The translations under genes were made by a program, and so were the position numbers. A stretch of DNA of 64,000 nucleotides, taken from the NCBI RefSeq assembly GCF_964022235.1, contig NZ_CAXHZL010000016.1, forward strand, positions 1 to 64,000. The letters are read 5' to 3'. Of the stretch, positions 34,299 through 43,228 are shown in pieces; the stretch's first letter is position 1, and each line of letters begins with the position of its first letter. Below the pieces are notes generated by a model. It was not told where the DNA came from, did not search any database, and saw nothing but the letters and a program-made list of their open reading frames with translations. This DNA comes from Limimaricola sp964022235. Its GTDB lineage: Bacteria; Pseudomonadota; Alphaproteobacteria; Rhodobacterales; Rhodobacteraceae.

Positions 34299-34324
34299 AA
34301 ACACGCGGATAGAGGAAGGGTTCC
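34299..34324 (-). promoter_or_regulatory. Possible EcfG-type promoter towards yihY
   Basis: On the minus strand, GGAAC (34324-34320) is followed after 17 bases by GTTT (34302-34299). Spacing and elements fit the EcfG consensus (GGAAC, 16-18 bases, GTT). The -10 is about 200 bases before the yihY start, a long but gene-free leader. Confidence 0.5.
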
Positions 34325-34348
34325 GAATATTTTCGCCTCCTCCTCTGC

Positions 34349-35734
34349 TCAAGTCGCAGAAACCGGGGCTTTCTGTTGCAAAGCAGCTAGATAGGTTCGC
34401 GTCCACCATGCGATATCGGTCTCGCGGATGGATTGCATCAGGCTGAGATGTCGCGATTGCCGCTCGTGCAACGGCATCGACAGCGCCTGTTCGATAGCCC
34501 GCGCGGTCTCTCCCGGATCGTAAGGATTGACCATCAGCGCCGCTTCCATCTGCTCGGCCGCGCCAGCAAAGTGCGACAGGATAAGCACGCCCGGATCGGC
34601 ACCGTCCTGTGCCGCGACGAATTCCTTGGCCACGAGATTCATCCCGTCGGCGAGCGGTGTGACGAGGCAGGCATCCGCGCGCCGATAGAGCCCGGCCAAA
34701 ATTTCGCGCTCGATGTTGCGCCGGATATAGCGGATCGGCGTCCAATCGAGTTCGGCCATCTCGCCATTGACCCGACCGGTGATGGTCTCGAGCTCCTGCC
34801 GGATGTCCTTGTAAGCCTCCACGTCTTCGCGCGAGGGCGGTGCGATCTGCAGCAGCGTCGCGCGAATCTGCGGGTCGGGCCGATGCGACAGATATTCGCC
34901 GAAGGCCGCAAAGCGCTGTGGCAAACCCTTGGAATAGTCGAGCCGGTCGACGCCCAACACCAGCCGCTCGCCCGGGGACAGGCGCAGATGTTCGCCCGAA
35001 TCCGCATTGGCTTCGGCAGCCTCGACAAAGCCGTCCACGTCGATGCCGATCGGAAAGCTCGCAATTTCAAAGGTGCGATCGCCATGCTTCATCTTGCCAC
35101 GCAGCAGTATCTCGGCACCGTTGTCTCGCAGAAAATCAAGCGCGTTTGATACATCACGGCGTGTCTGCAGCCCGATCAGGTCGAACGACGACAACCAGCC
35201 GGGCATCATCTTGCGCTCTGGCAGCGCGGGCATGTCCGAGGGGTTCGGGAACGGGATGTGCAAAAAGAACCCGATCCGGTTCGTCACGCCGCGCCTGCGC
35301 AACGCTTCGGCCAGCGGAAGGAAATGGTAATCATGTACCCAGATCGCATCGCCAGGCTTCACCACCTCCGAGATCAGCCCGGCCACCCGGTCGTTCACCT
35401 CCCGGTAGACCCGAGCCTGATCGGGGTCGACCGAAAGAAGATCGGTGCGGTGATGAAACAGCGGCCAGAGCGTGGCGTTCGCATAACCCAGGTAGAATCC
35501 CTGATGCTCCTCGTCGGTCAGGTCGAAGCAGTAACGCTCATAGGGCTTGTCCGCGATCTGGGTCAATCCCCGTGCCGCTTCTTCGGGGTAGACGCGCTTG
35601 CCGGAGTTGCCAATCCAGACACCGCCGCGCTCCTTGAGCGCATCATGAAGCGCCACAACAAGTCCCCCAGACGGGGCAGCCTCCGTCGGGATGCGGTTCG
35701 ACACGACAATGAGGCGTCCTTCGTCCATGGTCAC
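34349..35734 (-). CDS. otsA: Trehalose-6-phosphate synthase
   Basis: A 461-residue GT20 enzyme that joins glucose from UDP-glucose to glucose-6-phosphate. Family segments are VSNRIP (residues 11-16), VHDYHFLPLAEALR, GFFLHIPFP, the sugar-nucleotide site DRLDYSKGLPQR and the C-terminal DGMNLVAKEFVA. The length is normal. The start is either GTG 35734, which overlaps the otsB stop (GTGA), or ATG 35728. It forms the otsB-otsA operon, making trehalose as an osmoprotectant under stress. An EcfG-type promoter lies before otsB. Confidence 0.95.
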   Translation of the reverse strand: MTMDEGRLIVVSNRIPTEAAPSGGLVVALHDALKERGGVWIGNSGKRVYPEEAARGLTQIADKPYERYCFDLTDEEHQGFYLGYANATLWPLFHHRTDLLSVDPDQARVYREVNDRVAGLISEVVKPGDAIWVHDYHFLPLAEALRRRGVTNRIGFFLHIPFPNPSDMPALPERKMMPGWLSSFDLIGLQTRRDVSNALDFLRDNGAEILLRGKMKHGDRTFEIASFPIGIDVDGFVEAAEANADSGEHLRLSPGERLVLGVDRLDYSKGLPQRFAAFGEYLSHRPDPQIRATLLQIAPPSREDVEAYKDIRQELETITGRVNGEMAELDWTPIRYIRRNIEREILAGLYRRADACLVTPLADGMNLVAKEFVAAQDGADPGVLILSHFAGAAEQMEAALMVNPYDPGETARAIEQALSMPLHERQSRHLSLMQSIRETDIAWWTRTYLAALQQKAPVSAT

Positions 35735-36513
35735 GCCTCGGCCCAGCGACGCAGCGTCCTCCGCGCAGCCTGCGGATCGCCCAGACGGCAGCCCGCGGCG
35801 GTCTCGCCCTCGCCTACCTTCACGGCCAGCCCGCCCTGCTCGGTTACCCAGTGAAGCGCCGGCTCGTCGGTCACGTCATCGCCGAAGAAGATCGGCGTGG
35901 TGCCTTTGAAGCCGTCGCTTTCCATCATCCGACGCATCGAGACGTCCTTGCCGATCCCCGAGGGGCGCAGCTCATAGGCCATTTTGGAATGGTGCAGATC
36001 AAAGCCTTCGTGGGTCTCGGAGAGCGCCCGCAGGAAAGCGTAGGCTTGGGAGGCGAGATCCTCGTTCTGGCGGAAATGCAGAACCACGCCCGTGGGCTTG
36101 CGCTCGCAGATCAGGCCGGGATGCGTCGCGGCGAAGGAATGCGTCATCTCACCCAAGTGGCCGACAATCTCGGGGTCGGCCAACTCGTGGTTGCGGATCG
36201 TACCGGACAGACGTTCCTGCGCCCCGTGACCACCGATGATCGGGCCGTCAAAGCCCTCAAGATACTGGGTCACATCCTCGATTGCCCGCCCCGTGATGAT
36301 CACGACCCGACCTTGAGTCTTTTGCGACAGCGCGCGCAAAAGGTCGTCGAGACCCGGGTCCACTTCGATCGCGTCAGGACGGTCGGCGAGCTCGACCAGC
36401 GTGCCATCAAAGTCGAGAAACAAGGTAGAGCGATCGAGCTTGGGCTCGGGCACCCCGTCGACCGTGTGCTCGCTCTGGTGCTCTCCGTGAAATCCGATCA
36501 TCTCGTAGTACAT
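35731..36513 (-). CDS. otsB: Trehalose-6-phosphate phosphatase
   Basis: A 260-residue HAD-family phosphatase that completes trehalose synthesis. Motif I is FLDFDGTLV with D34 as nucleophile and D36 as acid/base; motif II lies in VVIITGRAIED; the last motif is FFGDDVTDE. The length is typical of OtsB. ATG 36513 has GGAGACAGGGA just upstream; the open frame beyond that is not coding-like. It is the first gene of otsBA. An EcfG-type promoter lies 76 bases upstream. Confidence 0.93.
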   Translation of the reverse strand: MYYEMIGFHGEHQSEHTVDGVPEPKLDRSTLFLDFDGTLVELADRPDAIEVDPGLDDLLRALSQKTQGRVVIITGRAIEDVTQYLEGFDGPIIGGHGAQERLSGTIRNHELADPEIVGHLGEMTHSFAATHPGLICERKPTGVVLHFRQNEDLASQAYAFLRALSETHEGFDLHHSKMAYELRPSGIGKDVSMRRMMESDGFKGTTPIFFGDDVTDEPALHWVTEQGGLAVKVGEGETAAGCRLGDPQAARRTLRRWAEA

Positions 36514-36588
36514 TCCCTGTCTCCAATACCGAAGGCCCGTCCAGCCCGTCGTGGCCCGAATCCGAACATGCCGGGGGCTGCAATTTAC

Positions 36589-36614
36589 AACCCACGGGCA
36601 AAGGCGCGGGTTCC
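36589..36614 (-). promoter_or_regulatory. EcfG-type promoter of otsBA
   Basis: On the minus strand, GGAAC (36614-36610), 17 bases and GGTT (36592-36589) repeat the spacing of the phyR promoter exactly. The -10 lies 76 bases before otsB. Trehalose synthesis is a common output of the general stress response in alphaproteobacteria. Confidence 0.65.
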
Positions 36615-36695
36615 CGCCAAGCGCGGTACCAGCGCCTGCCGCGACGACAGCTGGCCCGGCGATTGTCGGCCATGGCCCCGCCGTTGACAAGCGCC

Positions 36696-37895
36696 TCAGA
36701 CGGAGGCGAAGCCCGCATGGGTGTTGAGCAGGAACTGTGCGAAGACCGGCCCGCAGGCCGCGCCGAGGCCCCGCGCGTTGCCACCCACGGCGGCGGCCTC
36801 GATCCGGGGCGGCACCAATCCGCGCAGGTCGACCTCGCCCAGCGCCGCACGAACCCGCGCGACCAGCGCCTCGCGCACCTCGGCCGGAAAGCCGCCGTCG
36901 ATCAGCACCGCCTCGAAATCGATGACGGCGCAGACCGTGGCCGCCGCGCGGGCCAGTTCGACCCCCACCCCGTCGAGCCACGGCTCGAGCACCTCGTCCA
37001 TGCCGGTCCAGTCCTGCGGCAGGGTCCAGAGCCGCGCCGGATCATGGCCCGCCGCGACCAACCGCCGTTCGAGGAGATGCAGCGAGGCGGTGTCGATGAG
37101 CTGTGCAGGGCGTCCTTGGGCATCATGGGTTGGCAATGACCCCATGGCACCCGCATTGCCGCGCGAGCCCTCGAACACGGAATGGTTGAGCACGATTCCA
37201 CCGCCGATGAACGAGCCGATGAAGAAATACGCATAGTCACGGAATTCGCGTCCCCGACCATAGACTTGCTCGGCGCGGCACGCCGCGGTGGTGTCGTTCT
37301 CGACGAAGACCGGGAGCGCGGAGAACTTCGCGATCTCTTCGGAGAAATCGAAACCGTGCCAGCCATCAAGCGCCGCAGGCGGCGCGCCGACCGTTTCCTG
37401 CCAGATCCAAAGCTCGTGCGGGCGGGCTACGCCGATGCCCGCGATGCGGTCGCGCAGTCGCACGGGCAAAAGCCCGGCCAACTCGGCGATGCCGCGCTCC
37501 AGAAATCCCATTACGCGGCCCGTGTCGGGATAGGCATAGGTGTCCTGGATCTGGCCGCGCACCTGCCCGTGCAGATCCATGATCAGCAGATCCGCGCTGC
37601 GACGCCCGATCTTGAGCCCGATCGAGAAGGCCCCGTCGGGATCGAGCCCGACCGGCACGCGCGGTTTGCCGACGCGACCCCGCTGTGGCGCGCCGCGCAA
37701 AATCATGCCATCCTCATCGAGATGTCGCAGGATGACCGAAACGGTCTGGGGCGACAGACCCGAGAGCCGTGCCAGATCGCTGCCGGGCATCGGACCGTGC
37801 CGCTGCATCAACGACAGCAGCAGCCGTTCGTTGTGATCGCGCAGACCACGCTGGTTCGCACCGCCCGCCAGGCTGCGCACTTCGGAGCTCTCCAT
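36696..37895 (-). CDS. frcR: ROK family transcriptional regulator of the sugar operon
   Basis: A 399-residue repressor-type protein. An N-terminal winged helix-turn-helix (GSDLARLSGLSPQTVSVILRHL, about residues 38-59) precedes a ROK sugar-kinase-like domain (VENDTTAACRAEQVYG, then FFIGSFIGGGIVLN). The zinc-binding CxCGxxGCxE motif of many ROK proteins is missing. ATG 37895 has AGGGAGGA seven bases upstream; a start at 37916 is less likely. It diverges from the binding-protein gene and probably binds the palindrome at 37935-37955. The symbol follows the Sinorhizobium frc arrangement and is by analogy. Confidence 0.85.
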   Translation of the reverse strand: MESSEVRSLAGGANQRGLRDHNERLLLSLMQRHGPMPGSDLARLSGLSPQTVSVILRHLDEDGMILRGAPQRGRVGKPRVPVGLDPDGAFSIGLKIGRRSADLLIMDLHGQVRGQIQDTYAYPDTGRVMGFLERGIAELAGLLPVRLRDRIAGIGVARPHELWIWQETVGAPPAALDGWHGFDFSEEIAKFSALPVFVENDTTAACRAEQVYGRGREFRDYAYFFIGSFIGGGIVLNHSVFEGSRGNAGAMGSLPTHDAQGRPAQLIDTASLHLLERRLVAAGHDPARLWTLPQDWTGMDEVLEPWLDGVGVELARAAATVCAVIDFEAVLIDGGFPAEVREALVARVRAALGEVDLRGLVPPRIEAAAVGGNARGLGAACGPVFAQFLLNTHAGFASV

Positions 37896-37934
37896 CCGCC
37901 ATCCTCCCTGCCTCATAGTGGCTCCATGCCCATT

Positions 37935-37955
37935 AATAAATCAACATGATTTATT
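37935..37955. promoter_or_regulatory. Palindromic operator of the sugar operon
   Basis: AATAAATCA-ACA-TGATTTATT is a perfect inverted repeat of nine-base arms around three bases, in the AT-rich gap between the ROK regulator and the binding-protein gene. It ends two bases before a -35-like TTGACG. Confidence 0.65.
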
Positions 37956-37957
37956 TA

Positions 37958-37987
37958 TTGACGGATTGTCAGAATCATTATTACCTA
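37958..37987 (+). promoter_or_regulatory. Promoter of the frc-like operon
   Basis: TTGACG (37958-37963) and TACCTA (37982-37987) are 18 bases apart, 54 bases before the binding-protein start. The adjoining palindrome would let a bound repressor block RNA polymerase. Confidence 0.5.
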
Positions 37988-38041
37988 TGGGCAATCCCGA
38001 TGGTTGAGGAGCCTCGGGTGACATCTGGGAGGATAATGACG

Positions 38042-39067
38042 ATGAAACATCTTTTCGCTGGTACAGCACTTGCCCTGATCGCCGCCGCCGGAGCCGCTCA
38101 GGCCGAGAGCCACATGGCGGATGTCTCCGCCTGTCTGATCACCAAGACAGACACCAATCCCTTTTTCGTGAAGATGCGCGAAGGCGCCGAGCAGGCCGCC
38201 GAAGAGCTGGGCATCACGCTCAACTCCTATGCCGGCAACGTCGACGGCGACCACGAAACTCAGGTCGACGCGATCGAGACCTGCATCGCCAACGGTGCCT
38301 CGGGTATCCTGATCACCGCCTCGGACACCTCGGCCATCGTCTCGGCGGTCGAGCAGGCCCGCGATGCGGGCCTTCTGGTGATCGCGCTCGACACGCCACT
38401 CGATCCGATCGACGCCGCCGACGCGACCTTCGCCACCGACAACTTCAAGGCCGGTGAGCTGATCGGCCAGTGGGCCGCGGCGCAGCTCGGCGACGAGGCG
38501 GCCAACGCCAAGATCGCCCTGCTCGATCTCGCCGTGAGCCAGCCATCGGTGGACGTGCTGCGCGATCAGGGTTTCCTGACAGGTTTCGGGATCGACACGA
38601 AGGACGTAAACGTCATCGGCGACGAGGACGACCCGCGCATTGTCGGCAACGACGTGACCGCCGGCAACGAGGAAGGTGGCCGCACGGCGATGGAGAACCT
38701 CCTCGCCAAGGATCCCGAGATCAACGTGGTCTATACAATCAATGAGCCTGCCGCCGCCGGTGCCTATGAGGCGCTGAAGTCCTTTGGCCGTGAGAACGAC
38801 GTTCTGATCGTCTCGGTCGATGGCGGCTGCCCCGGTGTAGCCAACGTCGCCGACGGCATCATCGGCGCCACCTCGCAGCAGTACCCGCTGCAGATGGCGA
38901 AACTCGGCGTCGAGGCGATCGCGCAGTTTGCCGAAGACGGCACCTTGCCCGAGAACACCGAAGGTAAGGATTTCTATGATACCGGTGTGAAGCTGGTCAC
39001 CGACACCCCCGTCGACGGTGTGGAGTCGGTCTCGGTCGAAGAGGGCCAGGATCTCTGCTGGGGCTGA
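38042..39067 (+). CDS. frcB: Sugar ABC transporter substrate-binding protein (FrcB-like)
   Basis: A 341-residue periplasmic protein of the ribose/fructose-binding family (Peripla_BP_4). A signal peptide (MKHLFAGTALALIAAAGAAQ) is cleaved near AQA-ES. The mature protein begins VSACLITKTDTNPFFVKMRE and has SVDGGCPGVANVADGIIGAT in the second lobe. ATG 38042 gives the best spacing (nine bases) to GGAGG; an ATG six bases earlier is too close. Regulator, binding protein, permease, ATPase and kinase occur in the same order as frcRBCAK of Sinorhizobium meliloti, a fructose importer, so fructose is the likely ligand; ribose, xylose or mannose cannot be excluded. Confidence 0.82.
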   Translation: MKHLFAGTALALIAAAGAAQAESHMADVSACLITKTDTNPFFVKMREGAEQAAEELGITLNSYAGNVDGDHETQVDAIETCIANGASGILITASDTSAIVSAVEQARDAGLLVIALDTPLDPIDAADATFATDNFKAGELIGQWAAAQLGDEAANAKIALLDLAVSQPSVDVLRDQGFLTGFGIDTKDVNVIGDEDDPRIVGNDVTAGNEEGGRTAMENLLAKDPEINVVYTINEPAAAGAYEALKSFGRENDVLIVSVDGGCPGVANVADGIIGATSQQYPLQMAKLGVEAIAQFAEDGTLPENTEGKDFYDTGVKLVTDTPVDGVESVSVEEGQDLCWG

Positions 39068-39089
39068 CCTAGCGTCACAAACAATTTGG

Positions 39090-39149
39090 CCTGCGCCCCC
39101 CATGGGGCGCAGGATGACCCTGACGGGGCGGGCCCCAGTGCCCGCCCCG
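39090..39149 (+). terminator. Two tandem hairpins between frcB and frcC
   Basis: Perfect 10-bp stems at 39090-39113 (CCTGCGCCCC, loop CCAT) and 39124-39149 (CGGGGCGGGC, six-base loop) follow the frcB stop. There is no U tract. They probably protect the frcB message or attenuate transcription into the permease gene. Confidence 0.65.
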
Positions 39150-39212
39150 CTCACGAGAGCCGTGCTTTTCTCGAAGGCGCGGCCCCGACGTACGCCACGG
39201 GAGGGGCGCACC

Positions 39213-40280
39213 ATGCCAACAGATACAGACCATTACGAAGCCTCGGTGCGAGAGAAACGCGCCGAAGCCGTCGCCGAGTTCAAGACCCACAAGCCAAGCG
39301 CCCTGCAACGGGTGCAACACGCGCTGCATGTGACACCGGCGCTGGTACCGCTGATCGTTCTCGTCGCTTCGATCGTGGTCTTCGGTGTGCTCTTGGGCTC
39401 GCGCTTCTTCTCGCCCTTCGCGCTGACGCTCATCTTGCAGCAGGTTCAGATCGTCGGCATCGTCGCCGCCGCACAGAGCCTCGTGATCCTGACCGCGGGC
39501 ATCGACCTCTCGGTCGGCGCGATCATGGTGCTGAGCTCGGTGGTGATGGGCCAATTCACCTTCCGCTATGGCATCCCCGCGCCGATTGCCGTGGCCTGCG
39601 GCCTTGCCGTCGGCACCGCCTGCGGCTTTCTCAACGGCTGGCTGGTCGCGCGCATGAAGCTGCCGCCCTTCATCGTGACGCTGGGCACTTGGCAGATTTT
39701 CCTCGCCACCAACTACCTCTACTCGGCCAACGAGACGATCCGCGCCCAGGACATCGAGGCCGCGGCACCGATCCTGCAGCTCTTCGGGACCAAGTTCTCG
39801 ATCGGCGGCGCGGTGTTCACCGTGGGCGTGGTGTTCATGATCGCGCTGATCGTGGTGCTCGGTTGGGTGCTGCGTCACACTGCTTGGGGCCGCCATGTTT
39901 ATGCGCTGGGCGACGATGCCGAGGCCGCGCAGCTGTCGGGCGTCAACGTCGGACGCACGCTGATCTCGGTATACATGCTGTCGGGCCTGATCTGCGCCTT
40001 CGCCGGCTGGGCTCTCATCGGTCGCATCGGCTCGGTCTCTCCGACCTCCGGCTATGACGCCAACATCGAAAGCATCACCGCCGTGGTGATCGGTGGCATC
40101 TCGCTCTTCGGCGGGCGCGGCTCGATCATGGGATCGCTGTTTGGCGCGCTGATCGTCGGCGTGTTCTCCCTAGGGCTTCGTCTCCTCGGTGCTGATGCGC
40201 AGTGGACCTATTTCTTCATCGGCGTGCTGATCATCGCCGCCGTGGCCGTGGACCAGTGGATCAGGAAGGTGTCGGCATGA
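39213..40280 (+). CDS. frcC: Sugar ABC transporter permease (FrcC-like)
   Basis: A 355-residue inner-membrane permease of the RbsC type (BPD_transp_2) with about nine to ten membrane segments after a polar 40-residue N-terminus. Diagnostic stretches are QSLVILTAGIDLSVGAIMVL (about residues 88-107), LGTWQIFLATNYLYSANE and the late GYDANIESITAVVIGGISLFGG. It forms the channel for the sugar brought by FrcB. ATG 39213 has GGGAGGGG upstream; the in-frame part before it is non-coding. The stop overlaps the start of frcA (ATGA). Confidence 0.88.
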   Translation: MPTDTDHYEASVREKRAEAVAEFKTHKPSALQRVQHALHVTPALVPLIVLVASIVVFGVLLGSRFFSPFALTLILQQVQIVGIVAAAQSLVILTAGIDLSVGAIMVLSSVVMGQFTFRYGIPAPIAVACGLAVGTACGFLNGWLVARMKLPPFIVTLGTWQIFLATNYLYSANETIRAQDIEAAAPILQLFGTKFSIGGAVFTVGVVFMIALIVVLGWVLRHTAWGRHVYALGDDAEAAQLSGVNVGRTLISVYMLSGLICAFAGWALIGRIGSVSPTSGYDANIESITAVVIGGISLFGGRGSIMGSLFGALIVGVFSLGLRLLGADAQWTYFFIGVLIIAAVAVDQWIRKVSA

Positions 40281-41068
40281 CCCAGCTGCAACGTGAACCC
40301 ATTCTCAAGGGCCGCAACCTCGTAAAGCGCTATGGCAAGGTGGTCGCGCTCGATCATTGCGACTTCGACCTCTATCCGGGCGAGATCCTCGCGGTGATCG
40401 GTGACAACGGTGCCGGAAAATCCACCTTGATCAAGGCGCTCTCCGGCGCCGTGATCCCCGACGAGGGCGAGGTCACGCTCGATGGCAAGCCGGTGCACTT
40501 CGCCTCGCCGAACGACGCGCGCCACGCCGGGATCGAGACGGTCTACCAGCAGCTCGCCATGTCGCCGGCGCTGTCGATCACCGATAACATGTTCATGGGA
40601 CGCGAGCTGCGCAAACCGGGATTCCGGGGCAAATGGATGCGCCAGCTCGACCGGCCCGCGATGGAGAAGTTCGCCCGAGACAAGCTCAACGACCTTGGGC
40701 TGATGACGATCCAGAACATCAACCAGGCGGTCGAGACGCTGTCGGGCGGCCAGAGGCAGGGCGTCGCCGTGGCCCGCGCCGCGGCCTTCGGCTCGCGCGT
40801 GATCATCCTCGACGAACCCACGGCGGCGCTCGGCGTCAAGGAGAGCCGCCGCGTGCTCGAATTGATCCTCGACGTAAAGTCGCGCGGCATCCCGATCATC
40901 CTGATCAGCCACAACATGCCGCATGTCTTCGAGCTGGCCGACCGGATCCACGTTCACCGTCTGGGCCAACGCCTGTGTGTCATCGACCCCAAGAATCATT
41001 CGATGTCCGACGCGGTTGCCTATATGACGGGGGCGAAGGTCCCGGAGACCGAGTTCGAGACCGCTTGA
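40277..41068 (+). CDS. frcA: Sugar ABC transporter ATPase (FrcA-like)
   Basis: A 263-residue single-cassette ATPase. It has Walker A GDNGAGKST (about residues 42-50), signature LSGGQRQGVAVARA, Walker B VIILDEPTAALG and switch His in LISHNMPH. RbsA-type proteins have two cassettes; this one has a single cassette, as FrcA does. ATG 40277 overlaps the frcC stop. The last codons overlap the kinase gene by TTGA, so the three genes are coupled. Confidence 0.88.
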   Translation: MTQLQREPILKGRNLVKRYGKVVALDHCDFDLYPGEILAVIGDNGAGKSTLIKALSGAVIPDEGEVTLDGKPVHFASPNDARHAGIETVYQQLAMSPALSITDNMFMGRELRKPGFRGKWMRQLDRPAMEKFARDKLNDLGLMTIQNINQAVETLSGGQRQGVAVARAAAFGSRVIILDEPTAALGVKESRRVLELILDVKSRGIPIILISHNMPHVFELADRIHVHRLGQRLCVIDPKNHSMSDAVAYMTGAKVPETEFETA

Positions 41069-41772
41069 CGGTCGACAACCCAGATGAGGCGCGCTTGCTC
41101 GACGTGACTTCGCACATCAATGCCCTGGCCGACCGGGTTCACGACCTGGCCGGACGCAAGCCTCGGGTGATCGTCGGCATCGCCGGCGCGCCCGGGAGCG
41201 GCAAGTCGACCCTCGCCACCGAGCTGGCACGTCGGCTCGAGCGGCAGAAGCTCGTGGCGCGGATCGTGCCGATGGACGGGTTCCACCTCGACAACGGCGT
41301 GCTCGACCTGTGGGGGCTTCGCACCCGCAAGGGCGCGCCGGAGACCTTTGATGCACGCGGCTTTCTGCTCTTGATCAAGCGTCTGGCGCGCGGCGAGGAA
41401 GTCGTGGCCCCGGTGTTCGACCGGGCCCGCGACATTGCCATCGCCGGCGCGCAGCTGGTCGAGGCCGACGCACAGGTGGTGATCGTCGAGGGCAATTACC
41501 TGCTGTTCGACGAAGCACCATGGTCCGAGTTGGCCCGCCTGTGGGATGTCTCGGCCTTTCTCGACGTGCCGCTTCCGGAATTGCGCGCCCGCCTCATCGC
41601 GCGCTGGCTCGGCCACGGGTTGAGCCGTACGGCGGCGACACAACGTGCGATGCACAACGATGTGCCCAACGCCCAGCGCGTGATCGAACGCATCCTGCCC
41701 GCCGATCTGGTGCTGCGCCCCTCCTACGAGAGCCGGCCGCCGCAACCGGTTCAGCGGCGCAGCGCCGATTGA
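41065..41772 (+). CDS. frcK: P-loop sugar/nucleoside kinase-like protein (FrcK-like)
   Basis: A 235-residue kinase of the uridine kinase/pantothenate kinase-like fold. Walker A is GAPGSGKST (residues 41-49), followed by the substrate-site segment PMDGFHLDN and VIVEGNYLLFDE. FrcK of Sinorhizobium is a kinase of this type encoded with the fructose importer and may phosphorylate the sugar or a derivative; the reaction is not settled. The start is probably TTG 41065, in a TTGA overlap with the frcA stop; a GTG inside residues 13-14 is an alternative. Last gene of the operon. Confidence 0.78.
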   Translation: MTVDNPDEARLLDVTSHINALADRVHDLAGRKPRVIVGIAGAPGSGKSTLATELARRLERQKLVARIVPMDGFHLDNGVLDLWGLRTRKGAPETFDARGFLLLIKRLARGEEVVAPVFDRARDIAIAGAQLVEADAQVVIVEGNYLLFDEAPWSELARLWDVSAFLDVPLPELRARLIARWLGHGLSRTAATQRAMHNDVPNAQRVIERILPADLVLRPSYESRPPQPVQRRSAD

Positions 41773-41856
41773 CCTTCGACGACCCGGAACCGGTTTCCAA
41801 CGCGCCTATTATAAAAAGACGGGCAAAATCCGTGCCTTCCAAAGCGTTTTTGGTCG

Positions 41857-41884
41857 TTGCGGGGTATGGATTCTGCCCTATGCT
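41857..41884 (+). promoter_or_regulatory. Possible promoter of the glycogen operon
   Basis: TTGCGG (41857-41862), 16 bases and TATGCT (41879-41884) form a reasonable sigma-70 promoter about 80 bases before glgC. The gap 41773-41965 contains no gene. Confidence 0.4.
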
Positions 41885-41965
41885 CACAAGCGAGTGACCC
41901 GCGTCCCGTAGGGGGTGGTGTACCGGGTTGGTTAACGAGGACACGGGACAGGGAGGCCCGTCATC

Positions 41966-43228
41966 ATGCAACATACCCACCGCAGACTATCCCAACGCTC
42001 CATGGCATTCGTGCTGGCCGGCGGACGCGGCTCCCGACTTCGCGAACTGACGGATCGCCGTGTGAAACCGGCCGTGTATTTTGGCGGCAAGGCGCGGATC
42101 ATCGACTTCGCGCTCTCCAACGCCATGAACTCGGGCATCCGCAAGATGGCCGTGGCAACCCAGTACAAGGCACATAGCCTGATCCGGCACTGCCAGCGCG
42201 GCTGGAGCTTTTTCCGCGCCGAGCGCAACGAATTTCTCGATATCCTCCCCGCCTCCCAACGGGTGAGCGAAAGCATGTGGTACCGCGGCACGGCCGATGC
42301 CGTGACGCAGAACATCGACATCGTCGACGGCTATGACGTCGACTACGTGGTGATCCTCGCGGGTGACCATATCTACAAGATGGATTACGAACTCATGCTC
42401 CAGCAGCATGTGGATTCAGGCGCCGACGTGACCATCGGCTGTCTCACGGTGCCGCGCATGGAAGCGGTGGCCTTCGGCGTGATGCATGTCGACGAGAACA
42501 GCCGCATCACCTCGTTCCTAGAGAAACCGGCGGACCCGCCCTCGATCCCCGGACAGCCCGACAAGGCGCTGGCCTCGATGGGCATCTATGTCTTCTCGTG
42601 GCCGTTCCTGCGCGACCTGCTGACGCGCGACGCCGAGGATGACAACTCCAGCCACGACTTCGGCACCGATCTCATTCCCGACATCGTCAAGAACGGCAAG
42701 GCGATGGCGCATCGCTTCGACGACTCTTGCGTGCGGGCCGAAGGGCGCGAAGCCTATTGGCGCGACGTTGGCACGGTCGATGCCTTCTGGCAGGCCAACA
42801 TCGACATGACCAACTTCGATCCCGAACTGAATCTGTGGGACCGCGATTGGCCGATCTGGACCTATTCCGAGAGCGCGCCACCGGCCAAGTTCATTCATGA
42901 CGAAAAGGACCGGCGCGGCTCGGCCGTCTCCTCCATGGTCTCGGGCGGCTGCATCATCTCGGGCACCGAGGTGCGCAATTCGCTGCTGTTCACGCAGGTG
43001 CACACCAACTCCTACTCGGTGCTCGATCACACCGTGGTGCTGCCTTACGTCAACGTGGCGCGCCACGCGCGGCTGAGGAACGCGGTGATCGACGCGGGCG
43101 TGAAAATCCCCGAAGGCCTTGTGGTGGGCGAAGACCCCGAAGAGGACGCGAAGCACTTCCGCGTCACCGAGGGCGGCGTGACGCTGATCACCCAGTCGAT
43201 GCTCGACAAGCGGGCCGCCTCCCTGTGA
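41966..43228 (+). CDS. glgC: Glucose-1-phosphate adenylyltransferase
   Basis: A 420-residue enzyme making ADP-glucose from glucose-1-phosphate and ATP, the committed step of glycogen synthesis. It has the nucleotidyltransferase loop LAGGRGSRLRELTDRR (residues 17-32), the activator/substrate segment KPAVYFGGK, the catalytic stretch VVILAGDHIYKMDY and the sugar-phosphate site FLEKP. The left-handed beta-helix follows at the C-terminus (SGGCIISGTEVRNSLLF). The length is typical. The start at ATG 41966 follows a GGGAGG. The stop overlaps glgA (GTGA). Confidence 0.96.
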   Translation: MQHTHRRLSQRSMAFVLAGGRGSRLRELTDRRVKPAVYFGGKARIIDFALSNAMNSGIRKMAVATQYKAHSLIRHCQRGWSFFRAERNEFLDILPASQRVSESMWYRGTADAVTQNIDIVDGYDVDYVVILAGDHIYKMDYELMLQQHVDSGADVTIGCLTVPRMEAVAFGVMHVDENSRITSFLEKPADPPSIPGQPDKALASMGIYVFSWPFLRDLLTRDAEDDNSSHDFGTDLIPDIVKNGKAMAHRFDDSCVRAEGREAYWRDVGTVDAFWQANIDMTNFDPELNLWDRDWPIWTYSESAPPAKFIHDEKDRRGSAVSSMVSGGCIISGTEVRNSLLFTQVHTNSYSVLDHTVVLPYVNVARHARLRNAVIDAGVKIPEGLVVGEDPEEDAKHFRVTEGGVTLITQSMLDKRAASL

